Positions 1 through 8,574 of a stretch of 64,000 bases of DNA are shown piece after piece. The stretch comes from Stenomitos frigidus_A (GTDB lineage: Bacteria; Cyanobacteriota; Cyanobacteriia; Leptolyngbyales; Leptolyngbyaceae). The notes beneath the pieces were generated by a model. It was not told the origin of the DNA. It did no database searches and saw only the letters and a list, made by a program, of their open reading frames with translations. Position numbers and translations under genes: made by a program. The DNA lies in contig NZ_CAWNSW010000160.1 in assembly GCF_963877135.1 (NCBI RefSeq), positions 40,746 through 104,745 on the forward strand. The letters run 5' to 3'. Within the stretch, counting starts at the first letter, position 1. Every line of letters starts with the position of its first letter.

Positions 1-140
1 AGCATGACTGTTTTTATTGACCGATCGCTCAATTCGAAAGTGAATTGGTATTTTTGGGCACGATCTGGTCATGCTCTTTGAAGTTTGCTCATCATTGAAT
101 CCGTTTCCATCAAAATTCTCTAAGTTTTGCAGAGTAGTTC

Positions 141-1160
141 ATGTTTGGTTTAATCGGTCATCTCACTAGCCTAGAGCACGCTCAATCAGTCGCCGAAGAA
201 TTGGGGTACCCCGAGTACGCCAATCAAGGTCTTGACTTTTGGTGTAGTGCCCCGCCGCAAATCGTCGATACCATCAAAGTCACAAGTGTGACAGGTCAGA
301 CCATTGAAGGTCGCTATGTCGAATCTTGCTTTCTCCCCGAAATGTTAGCGGCTCGCCGCATCAAAGCTGCTACTCGCAAAATCGTCAATGCGATGGCCCA
401 CGCTCAAAAGCATGGTATCAACATCACAGCACTTGGCGGTTTCTCCTCTATCATCTTTGAAAACTTCAATTTGCAGCAGATTCGACAAGTCCGTAATGTC
501 ATGCTGGAGTTTGAGCGCTTTACCACCGGTAATACTCACACCGCTTACATCATCTGCCGCCAAGTTGAGCAGGCCTCACAAGCGCTAGGCATCAATCTCT
601 CTACAGCAACCGTTGCCGTTTGTGGCGCGACTGGCGATATTGGTAGTGCTGTTTGCCGTTGGCTCAACACTCGCACTGATGTAGCGGAACTCCTGCTCAT
701 TGCCCGCAATCAGGAACGACTGCAAGCCTTACAAGATGAGCTTGGCCGTGGCAAAATTCTAGATTTACAGACAGCACTGCCGCAAGCAGACATTGTTGTT
801 TGGGTCGCCAGTATGCCTAAAGGCGTAGAGATTGACGCAGCAACCTTAAAACAGCCCTGTCTGTTGATTGATGGTGGTTATCCGAAAAACTTGGCGACCA
901 AAGTTCAAGGAGAGAGCGTTTGTGTTTTGAATGGCGGTATCGTAGAGCATTCTCTCGATATTGACTGGCGTATCATGAAAATTGTCAACATGGACATTCC
1001 AGCTCGTCAACTCTTTGCTTGTTTTGCTGAGTCAATGCTTCTTGAATTCGAAAAATGGCACACCAATTTTTCCTGGGGGCGTAACCATATTACGGTGGAA
1101 AAGATGGAGCAAATTGGCGCAGTTTCAGTTAAGCATGGGTTTAGACCACTGCTCGTTTAG
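141..1160 (+). CDS. aar: Long-chain acyl-[acyl-carrier-protein] reductase
   Basis: This enzyme reduces fatty acyl-ACP (or acyl-CoA) to the aldehyde with NADPH, the first step of cyanobacterial alkane synthesis. The 339-residue protein is collinear with the family. It has a Rossmann nucleotide-binding motif GATGDIGSAV near residue 160 and the conserved FACFAESMLLEFEK block, whose Cys294 falls at the position of the family's acyl-accepting cysteine. The C-terminal block SVKHGFRPLL is also typical. The usual partner, aldehyde-deformylating oxygenase, normally lies just upstream; no part of it is visible in the first 140 bases, so if linked it lies outside the window. The start ATG is the first in frame and matches the conserved N-terminus MFGLIGHL. 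Confidence 0.96.
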   Translation: MFGLIGHLTSLEHAQSVAEELGYPEYANQGLDFWCSAPPQIVDTIKVTSVTGQTIEGRYVESCFLPEMLAARRIKAATRKIVNAMAHAQKHGINITALGGFSSIIFENFNLQQIRQVRNVMLEFERFTTGNTHTAYIICRQVEQASQALGINLSTATVAVCGATGDIGSAVCRWLNTRTDVAELLLIARNQERLQALQDELGRGKILDLQTALPQADIVVWVASMPKGVEIDAATLKQPCLLIDGGYPKNLATKVQGESVCVLNGGIVEHSLDIDWRIMKIVNMDIPARQLFACFAESMLLEFEKWHTNFSWGRNHITVEKMEQIGAVSVKHGFRPLLV

Positions 1161-1365
1161 TGGGTGTTTGGCATCCTGAGCAAAGACATTCCTACCTATT
1201 CGTTTTTGTACAGAAAGAGGCAGGAGTAGTCATGCTTCTCTTAGACTATTTTGCCTGCAAGCAAAGCGACAAGGAGCTCTCTAGTAGCGCGTCTTGATCA
1301 AACGTGCAAATTTGTTTTCATTCGTAGCTAGAATTCAGCATCAACAGAAACCGATTAACAGCAGA

Positions 1366-1932
1366 CTATTGAGAAAGACGAGCGAGCCGCTTGTGCATCA
1401 GCAGCTTCTGGGGTTGTCTGAAAAACCAGCAATACCAGAGGGAGTCAGTTTGCTTGGATTGATAGCCCGCTTTAGTATAAAGCTGCCTAGCCTGATGGTT
1501 ATCTTCTAACACATGCAGGTAGAGATCTTGGAAACCCAGATCTAAAGCGATGGTCTCACAGCGACGCAAAAGAGTCTGCGCGACTCCTTGTCTACGAGCC
1601 TCCAAGCGCACAGCTAAATTTGAGAGATAAGGATAGGGCAGGCTACGAAATTGAAACGGGCTTGTCGAACGGAAGGTAATTTCAACGGTTCCCACCAGAT
1701 CAGATTCACCATCTAGCAGAGTCACTACAGCAACAAGACACACGTAGTCAGATGCTAAAGATGAGCGCAAGCGGTGACGCAAGTCTTCATACACGCCAAG
1801 CCGAAGGACGGGCTGAAAAAAACGCATGAGACCAGTGCGAGGGTAAAAGCTATCGGAAAGAACCTCAACAAGGTTTGCTAAATCGTTTAAGCGAGCAGAA
1901 CGAACAATGAGGTCGGGCGATTTCAGAAACAC
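1366..1932 (-). CDS. GNAT-family N-acetyltransferase
   Basis: A 188-residue protein with the GNAT fold. Motif A, the acetyl-CoA pyrophosphate loop, is visible as ARRQGVAQTLL around residue 115, followed by the motif-B-like LYLHVLEDNHQARQLYTKAGY. The substrate cannot be read from sequence. The gene lies downstream of psbB-psbT on the same strand, but a strong hairpin terminator (2015-2054) separates them, so it probably has its own promoter. The longest frame begins with GTG; a GGAG stretch lies too close to that GTG to be a convincing ribosome site, so the start is uncertain. Confidence 0.85.
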   Translation of the reverse strand: MFLKSPDLIVRSARLNDLANLVEVLSDSFYPRTGLMRFFQPVLRLGVYEDLRHRLRSSLASDYVCLVAVVTLLDGESDLVGTVEITFRSTSPFQFRSLPYPYLSNLAVRLEARRQGVAQTLLRRCETIALDLGFQDLYLHVLEDNHQARQLYTKAGYQSKQTDSLWYCWFFRQPQKLLMHKRLARLSQ

Positions 1933-2014
1933 TCCGTCAATGCTGTTAACTATGGTTCAAGAAAAACATAAAGCGAGAAGATTAAGGTCGTTGCACTTTT
2001 GATTCTTTCAGACT

Positions 2015-2054
2015 AAAATCCCACAGCTTTAGCGCTCTAAGACTGTGGGATTTT
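2015..2054 (-). terminator. Rho-independent terminator after psbB-psbT
   Basis: A perfect 12-bp inverted repeat, AAAATCCCACAG (2015-2026) and CTGTGGGATTTT (2043-2054), with a 16-nt loop. Read on the minus strand the second arm ends in TTTT. It lies about 130 bases beyond psbT and probably ends the psbBT transcript; the symmetry would let it work in both directions. Confidence 0.8.
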
Positions 2055-2186
2055 ATGCTTTTCTGTGTGTGAACAGATAAATTTTGTTTGCATGTTTGTG
2101 CACATTCAGCTGTCAGATTATATCAACCATCAAGCTTACCGAGCCATCTATGCAGTGACATAAGAGTCTTACAACACGGTCACGAA

Positions 2187-2282
2187 TTACTTACCGATGC
2201 GGGGCGGCTCCCGAAAGGCAATCGCAAAAAAGAGAACGCCGATCGCTAGAGTAAGGATCAAAATGTAAGCAACGCTTTCCAT
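2187..2282 (-). CDS. psbT: Photosystem II reaction centre protein T
   Basis: A 31-residue single-span membrane protein beginning MESVAYILILTLAIGVLFF and ending with the conserved basic tail REPPRIGK. PsbT sits at the PSII monomer-monomer interface and helps assembly and repair of the QA region. It lies 144 bases downstream of psbB on the same strand, the standard psbB-psbT arrangement. It is too short for most gene finders. Identification rests on near-identity to the family along its whole length. Confidence 0.97.
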   Translation of the reverse strand: MESVAYILILTLAIGVLFFAIAFREPPRIGK

Positions 2283-2426
2283 CGTAAAATCTCTCAACCA
2301 TTTGCTAAGGATAGTCTATCAACCAAGGCTAGAAAGGGGTCAACAACTTTTTACTAACGCTTAGCAAAGCTAACGTTCAACAGTATAAGTTGCTTACCCC
2401 TCCTTGAGAATGCCACAACAAAAGCT

Positions 2427-3959
2427 CTAGATCGCTTCTTTGCGACGGGTGCTCTTGTCACCCACCTTCTGGAAGAAGCCCCACTCTACTTGCTCTTCAG
2501 ACAGGTCTGGATCGACACCCGCAAAGACATCACGGAAGATGGTGCGAGTACCGTGCCAAATATGACCAAAGAAGAAGAGAAGTGCAAAGACTGCATGACC
2601 AAAGGTAAACCAGCCGCGCGGGCTAGTGCGGAAGACACCATCTGAATTCAACGTTTCACGATCGAACTCGAATGGTTCGCCTAACTGACTAGCGCGAGCA
2701 TAGCGCTTCACCGTTGCTGGGTTCTTAAATGTCTGACCATTCAATGCCCCGCCGTAGAAGCTAACAGTCACACCATTCTGCTCAAAGCTATACTTTGACT
2801 CTGCCTTACGGAACGGAATGTCTGCTCGTACAATCCCATCTTTGTCAGTCAAGACAACAGGGAAGTTCTCAAAGAAGTTGGGCAAGCGACGTACCGACAG
2901 TTCTCGACCTTCACTATCTTTGAAAACAGGGTGACCCAACCAAGATTGAGCAATTCCGTCTCCCTTATTCATCTGACCAGTGCGGAACAAACCACCCTTA
3001 GCAGGGCTGTTGCCCACATAGTCATAGAACGCTAGTTTCTCAGGAACGGCCGCATAAGCATCGGTCAAACTGTCGCCACTAGCTAAACTCGACTGCACGC
3101 GACGCTCGATCTCTTGCTTGAAGAAACCGCTGTCCCACTGATAGCGCGTTGGACCGAACAGTTCGATCGGTGTCGTAGCACTACCAAACCACATCGTACC
3201 TGCAACAATAAACGCTGCAAAGAAAACGGCGGCGATACTGCTAGACAGCACCGTTTCAATATTCCCCATCCGTAGTGCCTTGTACAGGCGTTCTGGTGGT
3301 CGAACACTCAAGTGGAATAGGCCCGCGATAATGCCAACAATGCCCGCAGCAATGTGATGTGCCACAACGCCCCCTGGATTGAAGGGGTTGAATCCTGCTG
3401 GTCCCCATTCGGGCGCGACCGGTTGAACGCTACCAGTCAGACCATATGGATCAGAAACCCACATGCCAGGGCCAAAAAGGCCAGTTAAGTGAAACGCACC
3501 AAAACCGAAACAGAGTAGACCGGACAAGAACAGATGGATGCCAAACATTTTTGGCAAGTCCAGTGCAGGCTCACCCGTGCGAGGATCTCTAAAAAGCTCC
3601 AGATCCCAGTAAACCCAGTGCCAACAAGCAGCTAAAAACAACAGACCGGAAAGGATAATGTGTGCAGCAGCAACACCCTCAAACGACCAAAAGCCAGTGT
3701 CAACACCAGTTTCACCAGTGATGCTCCAACCGCTCCAGGAACCAGTAACACCCAAACGTGCCATGAATGGCAGTACAAACATGCCCTGCCGCCAGATCGG
3801 ATTTAAAACTGGATCGCTAGGATCAAAAATTGCTAGTTCGTAGAGTGCCATCGAACCTGCCCAGCCCGCCACCAGTGCAGTGTGCATCAGGTGCGTTGCA
3901 ATCAGCCGCCCGGGATCATTGATAAGGACAGTATGTACTCGGTACCAGGGTAGTCCCAT
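2427..3959 (-). CDS. psbB: Photosystem II chlorophyll-binding protein CP47
   Basis: CP47 is the inner antenna protein of photosystem II and passes excitation energy to the reaction centre in the thylakoid. The 510-residue length and the N-terminus MGLPWYRVHTVLINDPGRL are characteristic. Six membrane helices carry paired histidines that ligate chlorophyll (for example HLMHTAL, AAHIILSGLLF, GIHLFLSGLLCFG and FTFGHAVFALLFFFGHIWHG), and the large lumenal loop occupies roughly residues 260-440. The gene heads a psbB-psbT unit and is divergent from a ferredoxin gene across a 533-base spacer. Confidence 0.99.
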   Translation of the reverse strand: MGLPWYRVHTVLINDPGRLIATHLMHTALVAGWAGSMALYELAIFDPSDPVLNPIWRQGMFVLPFMARLGVTGSWSGWSITGETGVDTGFWSFEGVAAAHIILSGLLFLAACWHWVYWDLELFRDPRTGEPALDLPKMFGIHLFLSGLLCFGFGAFHLTGLFGPGMWVSDPYGLTGSVQPVAPEWGPAGFNPFNPGGVVAHHIAAGIVGIIAGLFHLSVRPPERLYKALRMGNIETVLSSSIAAVFFAAFIVAGTMWFGSATTPIELFGPTRYQWDSGFFKQEIERRVQSSLASGDSLTDAYAAVPEKLAFYDYVGNSPAKGGLFRTGQMNKGDGIAQSWLGHPVFKDSEGRELSVRRLPNFFENFPVVLTDKDGIVRADIPFRKAESKYSFEQNGVTVSFYGGALNGQTFKNPATVKRYARASQLGEPFEFDRETLNSDGVFRTSPRGWFTFGHAVFALLFFFGHIWHGTRTIFRDVFAGVDPDLSEEQVEWGFFQKVGDKSTRRKEAI

Positions 3960-4492
3960 TGACTACGCTCCTCCTTGTGAATAGCTCTAGTTCAACGTAT
4001 TCCTAAACATTTTATTAAAGCGCCGGACATTGGTAAATGTACCAGGTCTGAGGCTACTTCAACTCTGCACTCCTCAATCTGGTCTCCAGTTCGACCTTCA
4101 AATAGAGTCGAATCGCAATCTACCAGCCGTGTTTATGAAAATGAAAGCGTATAAAGAAGTGTAACCAGTGTGAGAACCGATTGCAAGCAAAGGATGACTC
4201 TGCCAGAGTTTTGAGGGAATTGGACGCGTTTTTGTGAACTTGTGTAACAGACACAGTCCATCCCCCGCTCGAAGTAGCGCGGAAATTTTAGAGGCGGCAA
4301 AGTCGGTAGGCTGTGAACACTTGAATCATTCAGGTCCGTCGCGTTTAGGAGCATTGGCAAGAAGGCTCTTTTGGCCTCCGTGCTTGACTTCTCTGTCGGA
4401 GTAAGGAACAAATGGGATGCAAACCGACATGCCAAGCGCGCCCCGTTTCGTTTGCCAATAGCGCCACTGCTCTCTTAAAGGAAATCAAGTCA
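3960..4492. other. Divergent spacer between psbB and ferredoxin gene
   Basis: This 533-base spacer holds the two opposing promoters and the psbB leader. Short open frames exist here but lack family similarity or a ribosome site. I see no clear operator or riboswitch. Confidence 0.6.
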
Positions 4493-4798
4493 ATGACTAC
4501 CATCAAATTTTTAAAGGAAGATCGAGAAGTTGTTGTGGCAGATGGCGCAAACCTAAGACTTAAAGCCATAGAGAACCGTATTGATATTTATACTTTTGTC
4601 GGAAAAATGACGAATTGCGGTGGCTACGGTCAATGTGGCACCTGCATTGTTGAAATTGTCGATGGGATGGAGAATCTTTCACCGCCCACTGAGACCGAAA
4701 AAAAGAAGCTGAAGAAGAAGCCTGCAACCTACCGTTTAGCCTGTCAAACCCTTGTTAACGGCGCTGTTACGGTCAAGACTAAGCCGTCTGCCAAATAA
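4493..4798 (+). CDS. [2Fe-2S] ferredoxin next to psbB
   Basis: A 101-residue ferredoxin. Cluster ligands are Cys42, Cys48, Cys51 and Cys84 (pattern C-x5-C-x2-C...C in NCGGYGQCGTC and RLACQ), the adrenodoxin-like spacing rather than that of PetF. A lysine-rich stretch (KKKLKKKP) precedes the last ligand. The frame is open further upstream to 4412, but the ATG at 4493, preceded by AAAGGAAATC and starting MTTIKFLKED, is the natural start. A ferredoxin of this type divergent from psbB and followed by psbM recurs in cyanobacterial genomes, to my knowledge; its partner is unknown. A role in PSII assembly or redox supply is inference. Confidence 0.92.
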   Translation: MTTIKFLKEDREVVVADGANLRLKAIENRIDIYTFVGKMTNCGGYGQCGTCIVEIVDGMENLSPPTETEKKKLKKKPATYRLACQTLVNGAVTVKTKPSAK

Positions 4799-4974
4799 TT
4801 CTTCACCGTACTCTCAGCCGCCACAACAGCTTTCCGAAGAAATAATGTCTAAAGAGAAATAAGCTTTAGAACGATTCGAAAGGCTCAACCAGGTTTTACA
4901 CGCTGCAGGGGGCGATCGCACAGTGGTATTCTATTTGTGTCGATGCAGCGCTATCTAAAAATTAGGCAAGTCTT

Positions 4975-5091
4975 ATGCAAGTCAACGATCTAGGATTTAT
5001 TGCAAGCATCCTCTTTGTATTGGTTCCAGCAGTTTTTCTGCTCATCCTTTACATTCAAACGGCAAGCAGTAATGCCAATAAAGATTCCTAA
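4975..5091 (+). CDS. psbM: Photosystem II reaction centre protein M
   Basis: A 38-residue single-helix protein starting MQVNDLGFIASILFVLVP with a hydrophilic C-terminal tail. PsbM lies at the PSII dimer interface. It is on the same strand as the ferredoxin 176 bases upstream, so may share its transcript or use its own promoter. The start ATG and the TAA stop agree with the family length. Confidence 0.96.
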   Translation: MQVNDLGFIASILFVLVPAVFLLILYIQTASSNANKDS

Positions 5092-5242
5092 GCAATGCTA
5101 CCCAGCATTCTTTACCCTTTAAGCGTTGGAGGCATTTACCTCTAGCGCTTTCTGTTTATGAGGCCGATCGATTTCGTTAGTCTGAGGCTTGACCAATTGA
5201 AGGGATAGCTTTTTACTGAGGATCTGCATCTAAAGACCCTCT

Positions 5243-5270
5243 TTTTCTCAGCAACGTGGTGCTGAGAAAA
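5243..5270. repeat. 11-bp inverted repeat between convergent genes
   Basis: TTTTCTCAGCA (5243-5253) and TGCTGAGAAAA (5260-5270) form a perfect hairpin between psbM and the convergent gene at 5291. There is no run of T after the stem on either strand, so it is not a canonical terminator, though it may still end transcripts or protect 3' ends. Confidence 0.5.
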
Positions 5271-5290
5271 GTTGATTGCGCATAAATGCC

Positions 5291-5665
5291 CTAGTCGATC
5301 GTCTCGTCTACGGGTGCCACAGGCGATAGGGTTGTAAACATCGCGCCCATATCCTCATCCGAGAGATCTTGAAAATTGCTGAGCAAGGCCCTTAGCTTCA
5401 TACGATGAATATAAGGCCAGCCACCAGACGTCTCAATGTCTTTCAAAAGACTGTATAGCGCCTGGCGGTTGTCAGGTAAGGAATCCTGAAAAAGGCTATC
5501 GCGGATCTCCTGGTGTAAGCCTTCTAACATCCTCAGTAGTGACAGCAAAGCCAAGCTTTCCCCCTGCCGAGCATTGGCTAAATTTCGAATGGTGTCGCCA
5601 AGAGACTTTAGCTTCGATTCAAATTCAAGCTGTTCTGTCTTAGAACGATCGCGATTGCTCATCAA
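5291..5665 (-). CDS. Conserved hypothetical protein, helical
   Basis: A 124-residue soluble protein with no signal peptide or membrane segment. It is predicted largely helical: an N-terminal Lys/Glu-rich coil (residues 8-35), then LLSLLRMLEGLHQEIRDSLF and an aromatic patch GGWPYIHRMKL, and an acidic tail. I recognise it only as the kind of small conserved protein found near PSII genes in cyanobacteria; no function can be assigned. It stands alone between psbM (convergent) and psbO (divergent). The first or second Met may be the start. Confidence 0.7.
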   Translation of the reverse strand: MMSNRDRSKTEQLEFESKLKSLGDTIRNLANARQGESLALLSLLRMLEGLHQEIRDSLFQDSLPDNRQALYSLLKDIETSGGWPYIHRMKLRALLSNFQDLSDEDMGAMFTTLSPVAPVDETID

Positions 5666-6100
5666 AGTGTATCCCTGTAAACGCCATCAGCCCATTTGGC
5701 CAGAGTTTAGCTCTAGCGTACTCTGGCACAGTCAATAAAAACATCCTGAACAGGCTGCCCTTCACTTACCCGCGACTCTCAATGGACAACGACTGTCGCC
5801 ATCACACCAATTTTGTTGCTGAAGTCAAAGTAAAGGTTACATTGCCATGTAAAATGCAGGATGAAACCTTTGTTAAATCATTCCGGGGACATGAGAACTT
5901 AGTCAAGTGTAGGCGTGGTTCAATCTGTCTCTTCGAAAATCGGGCATTGTCTCAGATACTTAGCGTCTGGGCTTTCTTGGAGCGTGCCTGCTGTCATCTT
6001 TGTTGAAAGGGCAACCCTCCTGCCTTATGAACGAAGACCATTGAAACCCGGCTCTGGATTGCACTGGCAAAAAAATATTTACGTTGATATTGAGGTTTTC
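5666..6100. other. psbO upstream region
   Basis: A 435-base divergent spacer that should hold the psbO promoter and leader. The psbO frame is open upstream to 5915, but that extension lacks the signal peptide and is not coding in my reading. No specific operator was recognised. Confidence 0.5.
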
Positions 6101-6931
6101 ATGAGGTACCGCGCTTTAACCGTTGCACTTCTGGCACTTTGCTTTAGCCTGTTGACCGCTTTTTCTACAAGCCCAGCGTTTGCTAAAGAAGCTCTAACCT
6201 ACGATCAGATTCGAGGTACAGGTTTGGCTAACAGTTGCCCTCAGTTAGAAGAAACGTCTCGTGGATCGATTCCGATCGATCCTGACAAGTCCTACTCCCT
6301 CACCTCTCTTTGCTTGCAGCCGACAAGCTTCCTGGTCAAGGAAGAATCTGCTAACAAGCGACAAAAAGCAGAATTCGTTTCCGCTAAATTAATGACCCGC
6401 TACACCTCCAGTATCGAGTCGGTAGAGGGCAAGCTAAACGTCAATCCTGACGGGAGCCTGACATTTGTTGAACAAGACGGTATTGACTTCCAAGCCATTA
6501 CCGTTCAGCTTCCCGGTGGTGAGCGTGTGCCATTTCTCTTCACCATCAAGAATTTGGTTGCTACAACAGAGCCAGGGACAACCAGCATCAGTACATCAAC
6601 TGATTTTGAGGGCGTCTTTAAGGTACCCTCATACCGAACCTCTAACTTCCTCGACCCCAAAGGGCGTGGTTTGACTGCTGGCTATGACAATGCGGTTGGC
6701 CTTCCTGGACAAGCGGACGACGAAGAATTAGCAAAAGAAAACACCAAACAGTTTCAGCTCGATAAGGGCAAAATTTCACTTCGGGTTGCCAAAATTGACA
6801 ATGTGACAGGTGAAATTGCGGGCACGTTTGAAAGTGAACAGCCGTCTGAAACCGATATGGGTTCTAAAAAGGCAAGCGATATCAAGATTCGTGGTCTTTT
6901 CTATGCTCGCGTTGAGCAAACGGCAGTGTAG
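6101..6931 (+). CDS. psbO: Photosystem II manganese-stabilising protein
   Basis: PsbO is the 33-kDa extrinsic lumenal subunit that stabilises the Mn4CaO5 cluster of the oxygen-evolving complex. The product is 276 residues with a Sec-type signal peptide (MRYRALTVALLALCFSLL) and likely cleavage after SPAFA. Mature-protein hallmarks include TYDQIRGTGLANSCPQLEE, the second cysteine of the disulphide in SLCLQPTSF, and the conserved KGRGLTAGYDNAVGLPG loop. The start at 6101 is chosen because GAGG lies 6 bases upstream and the signal peptide begins there. A terminator follows at 7119, and sigF is next on the same strand. Confidence 0.98.
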   Translation: MRYRALTVALLALCFSLLTAFSTSPAFAKEALTYDQIRGTGLANSCPQLEETSRGSIPIDPDKSYSLTSLCLQPTSFLVKEESANKRQKAEFVSAKLMTRYTSSIESVEGKLNVNPDGSLTFVEQDGIDFQAITVQLPGGERVPFLFTIKNLVATTEPGTTSISTSTDFEGVFKVPSYRTSNFLDPKGRGLTAGYDNAVGLPGQADDEELAKENTKQFQLDKGKISLRVAKIDNVTGEIAGTFESEQPSETDMGSKKASDIKIRGLFYARVEQTAV

Positions 6932-7118
6932 GCGTGTGAATCTACTTAGGTGTCTCTATGTGTTTGCGCTGAACGTGCACCAGCAGTTCATCACTACCGC
7001 AGCGTACTCATCAATTGTTTGACTGGGTATCGGTCTTGAAGGCACTTCACTCCTGGCCCAAAAAACGGCAGTTCAAAGGGTACTACTATCTTTTGATCCA
7101 ATCGCTATCTTTCATTTT

Positions 7119-7143
7119 AAGGGGGCTTCATGCCCCTTTTTTT
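7119..7143 (+). terminator. Rho-independent terminator of psbO
   Basis: AAGGGGGC, loop TTCAT, then GCCCC followed by seven T. It lies 190 bases after the psbO stop. Confidence 0.85.
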
Positions 7144-7665
7144 GTGCATAAACACTGAATCTTCAGTCTGGAAAATTAAGCGTACAGTTAGCCGCTTGAA
7201 GCAGACTTCGTAAAAATTAGTTTTTGCTCCCTTACATTTCCGTAGAATTAGTGAGTTCGTGGTACGTTGCTGAGGGAGTGACGACTGTGTAGAATGCTTC
7301 TTGAATAATGGTGCTCCAGCACTTGGTAAAAACCCGGCCTTGAGGCGGTTTCACAGACACCCTAAGTCCGTAAGAATGCCGTTGCTAGGAGCCTACAGGA
7401 ACGGATAAGGTTGGTTTGTAACGGTAGGACGTTAGCACAATGTTTGGTGACGCTGAATGCGCTGCCCCTGACCACACCACTTTGGTACGTTCTATTGAAC
7501 ACTTGAGTGCTCCCAGTTCGTTACCAGTCCTTTGAAGAGCCCCTGTCCCCGATGTCTGCTTTAAACCCGGTATCTGCCTTTAATCAGTGTGCCCTTGCTG
7601 AACATCAAACAAGACTGAAGTTTGAATAGTCCTGATGTCACTTGCTCTACCGACTGAAATTCGTC
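7144..7665. other. Long upstream region of sigF
   Basis: About 520 bases without a credible reading frame between the psbO terminator and sigF. It is long enough for a structured leader or a small RNA, but I cannot match it to any known RNA family, including 6S RNA, Yfr1 and RNase P RNA. Confidence 0.4.
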
Positions 7666-8442
7666 ATGCTTACGACAGCTAACTGTGAATTAAAAAGCGA
7701 GAGTTTGCAGCTTTTGCGAGCCTATCAACAATCACCTTGTCCTCAGGTTCGTAATCAATTGGTGGAACTCAATATTGGCTTAGTCAGAAAAGAAGCTCAT
7801 CACTGGATTAACCAGTGCAACGAGTGCTACGAGGATTTGCTTCAGGTTGGCTCGATTGGTTTAATTCGAGCGATCGAGCGGTTCGATCTATCCAAAGGAC
7901 ACGCCTTCAGTTCGTTTGCCATCCCTTATATTCGGGGTGAAATTCAGCATTACCTGCGTGATAAAAGCCCTTCTGTGCGTATTCCCCGCCGTTGGCAAGC
8001 GCTAGAGCGGCAGGCCGTATTGGCAGTACGAGAGTTACAAGTCAAGCTGAAGCGTCAACCGATCGATTCAGAAATCGCAGCGGCGATCGACATTAGCTTA
8101 GCTGAGTGGCAAGAGATTAAGCTCGCTTGCCGCAACCGCGCCATGCTCAGTTTAGATGCACCCATCCGCGATGAGGAAGAAGGGGCGTCGTCGCTGGGTG
8201 AACTGATGCCAGATACCCAGTATCGGAGCTTTCAGCTAGCGCAAGAAGATCAACTACGGTTGCAGCAGGCGTTAGTCCAGTTGGAGAAACGAACTCGTGA
8301 AATTTTGGAGTTTGTCTTTCTTCATGACTTAACCCAGAAAGAGACTGCTGATCGACTCGGTATCAGTGCTGTAACGGTTTCTCGTCGAGTCAAAAAAGGA
8401 TTAGAGTCACTTCAGCATCTCATGGTAGGGGCTGAGGACTAA
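7666..8442 (+). CDS. sigF: Group 3 RNA polymerase sigma factor SigF
   Basis: An alternative sigma-70 factor of the SigF/SigB/SigG class, which in cyanobacteria is linked to pilus formation, phototaxis and stress. Region 2 contains YEDLLQVGSIGLIRAIERFDLSKGHAFSSFAIPYIRGEIQHYLRD (written here in part: QVGSIGLIRAIERFD), region 3 follows near residue 100, and region 4 ends with the helix-turn-helix TQKETADRLGISAVTVSRR. The short form lacks region 1. The start at 7666 is the third possible one (the frame is open from 7642); I see no decisive ribosome site. It follows psbO, a pairing I recall from other cyanobacteria. No anti-sigma factor gene is adjacent. Confidence 0.9.
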   Translation: MLTTANCELKSESLQLLRAYQQSPCPQVRNQLVELNIGLVRKEAHHWINQCNECYEDLLQVGSIGLIRAIERFDLSKGHAFSSFAIPYIRGEIQHYLRDKSPSVRIPRRWQALERQAVLAVRELQVKLKRQPIDSEIAAAIDISLAEWQEIKLACRNRAMLSLDAPIRDEEEGASSLGELMPDTQYRSFQLAQEDQLRLQQALVQLEKRTREILEFVFLHDLTQKETADRLGISAVTVSRRVKKGLESLQHLMVGAED

Positions 8443-8470
8443 CCGTTCTAAGCCAATTGCAGCATTGATC

Positions 8471-8512
8471 AAGAGCGGCAGAACATGATTAAGTTCTGCC
8501 GCTCTTGGTTTT
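8471..8512 (+). terminator. Rho-independent terminator of sigF
   Basis: A perfect 14-bp stem, AAGAGCGGCAGAAC (8471-8484) and GTTCTGCCGCTCTT (8493-8506), followed by GGTTTT. It lies 28 bases after the sigF stop and just before the convergent histidine kinase. Confidence 0.88.
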
Positions 8513-8574
8513 CAAGCAAGTTTCGCTCCGACGAACGCTCAAGCTGCTTTCATTCTCATTCCTAAGCGGCAGCC

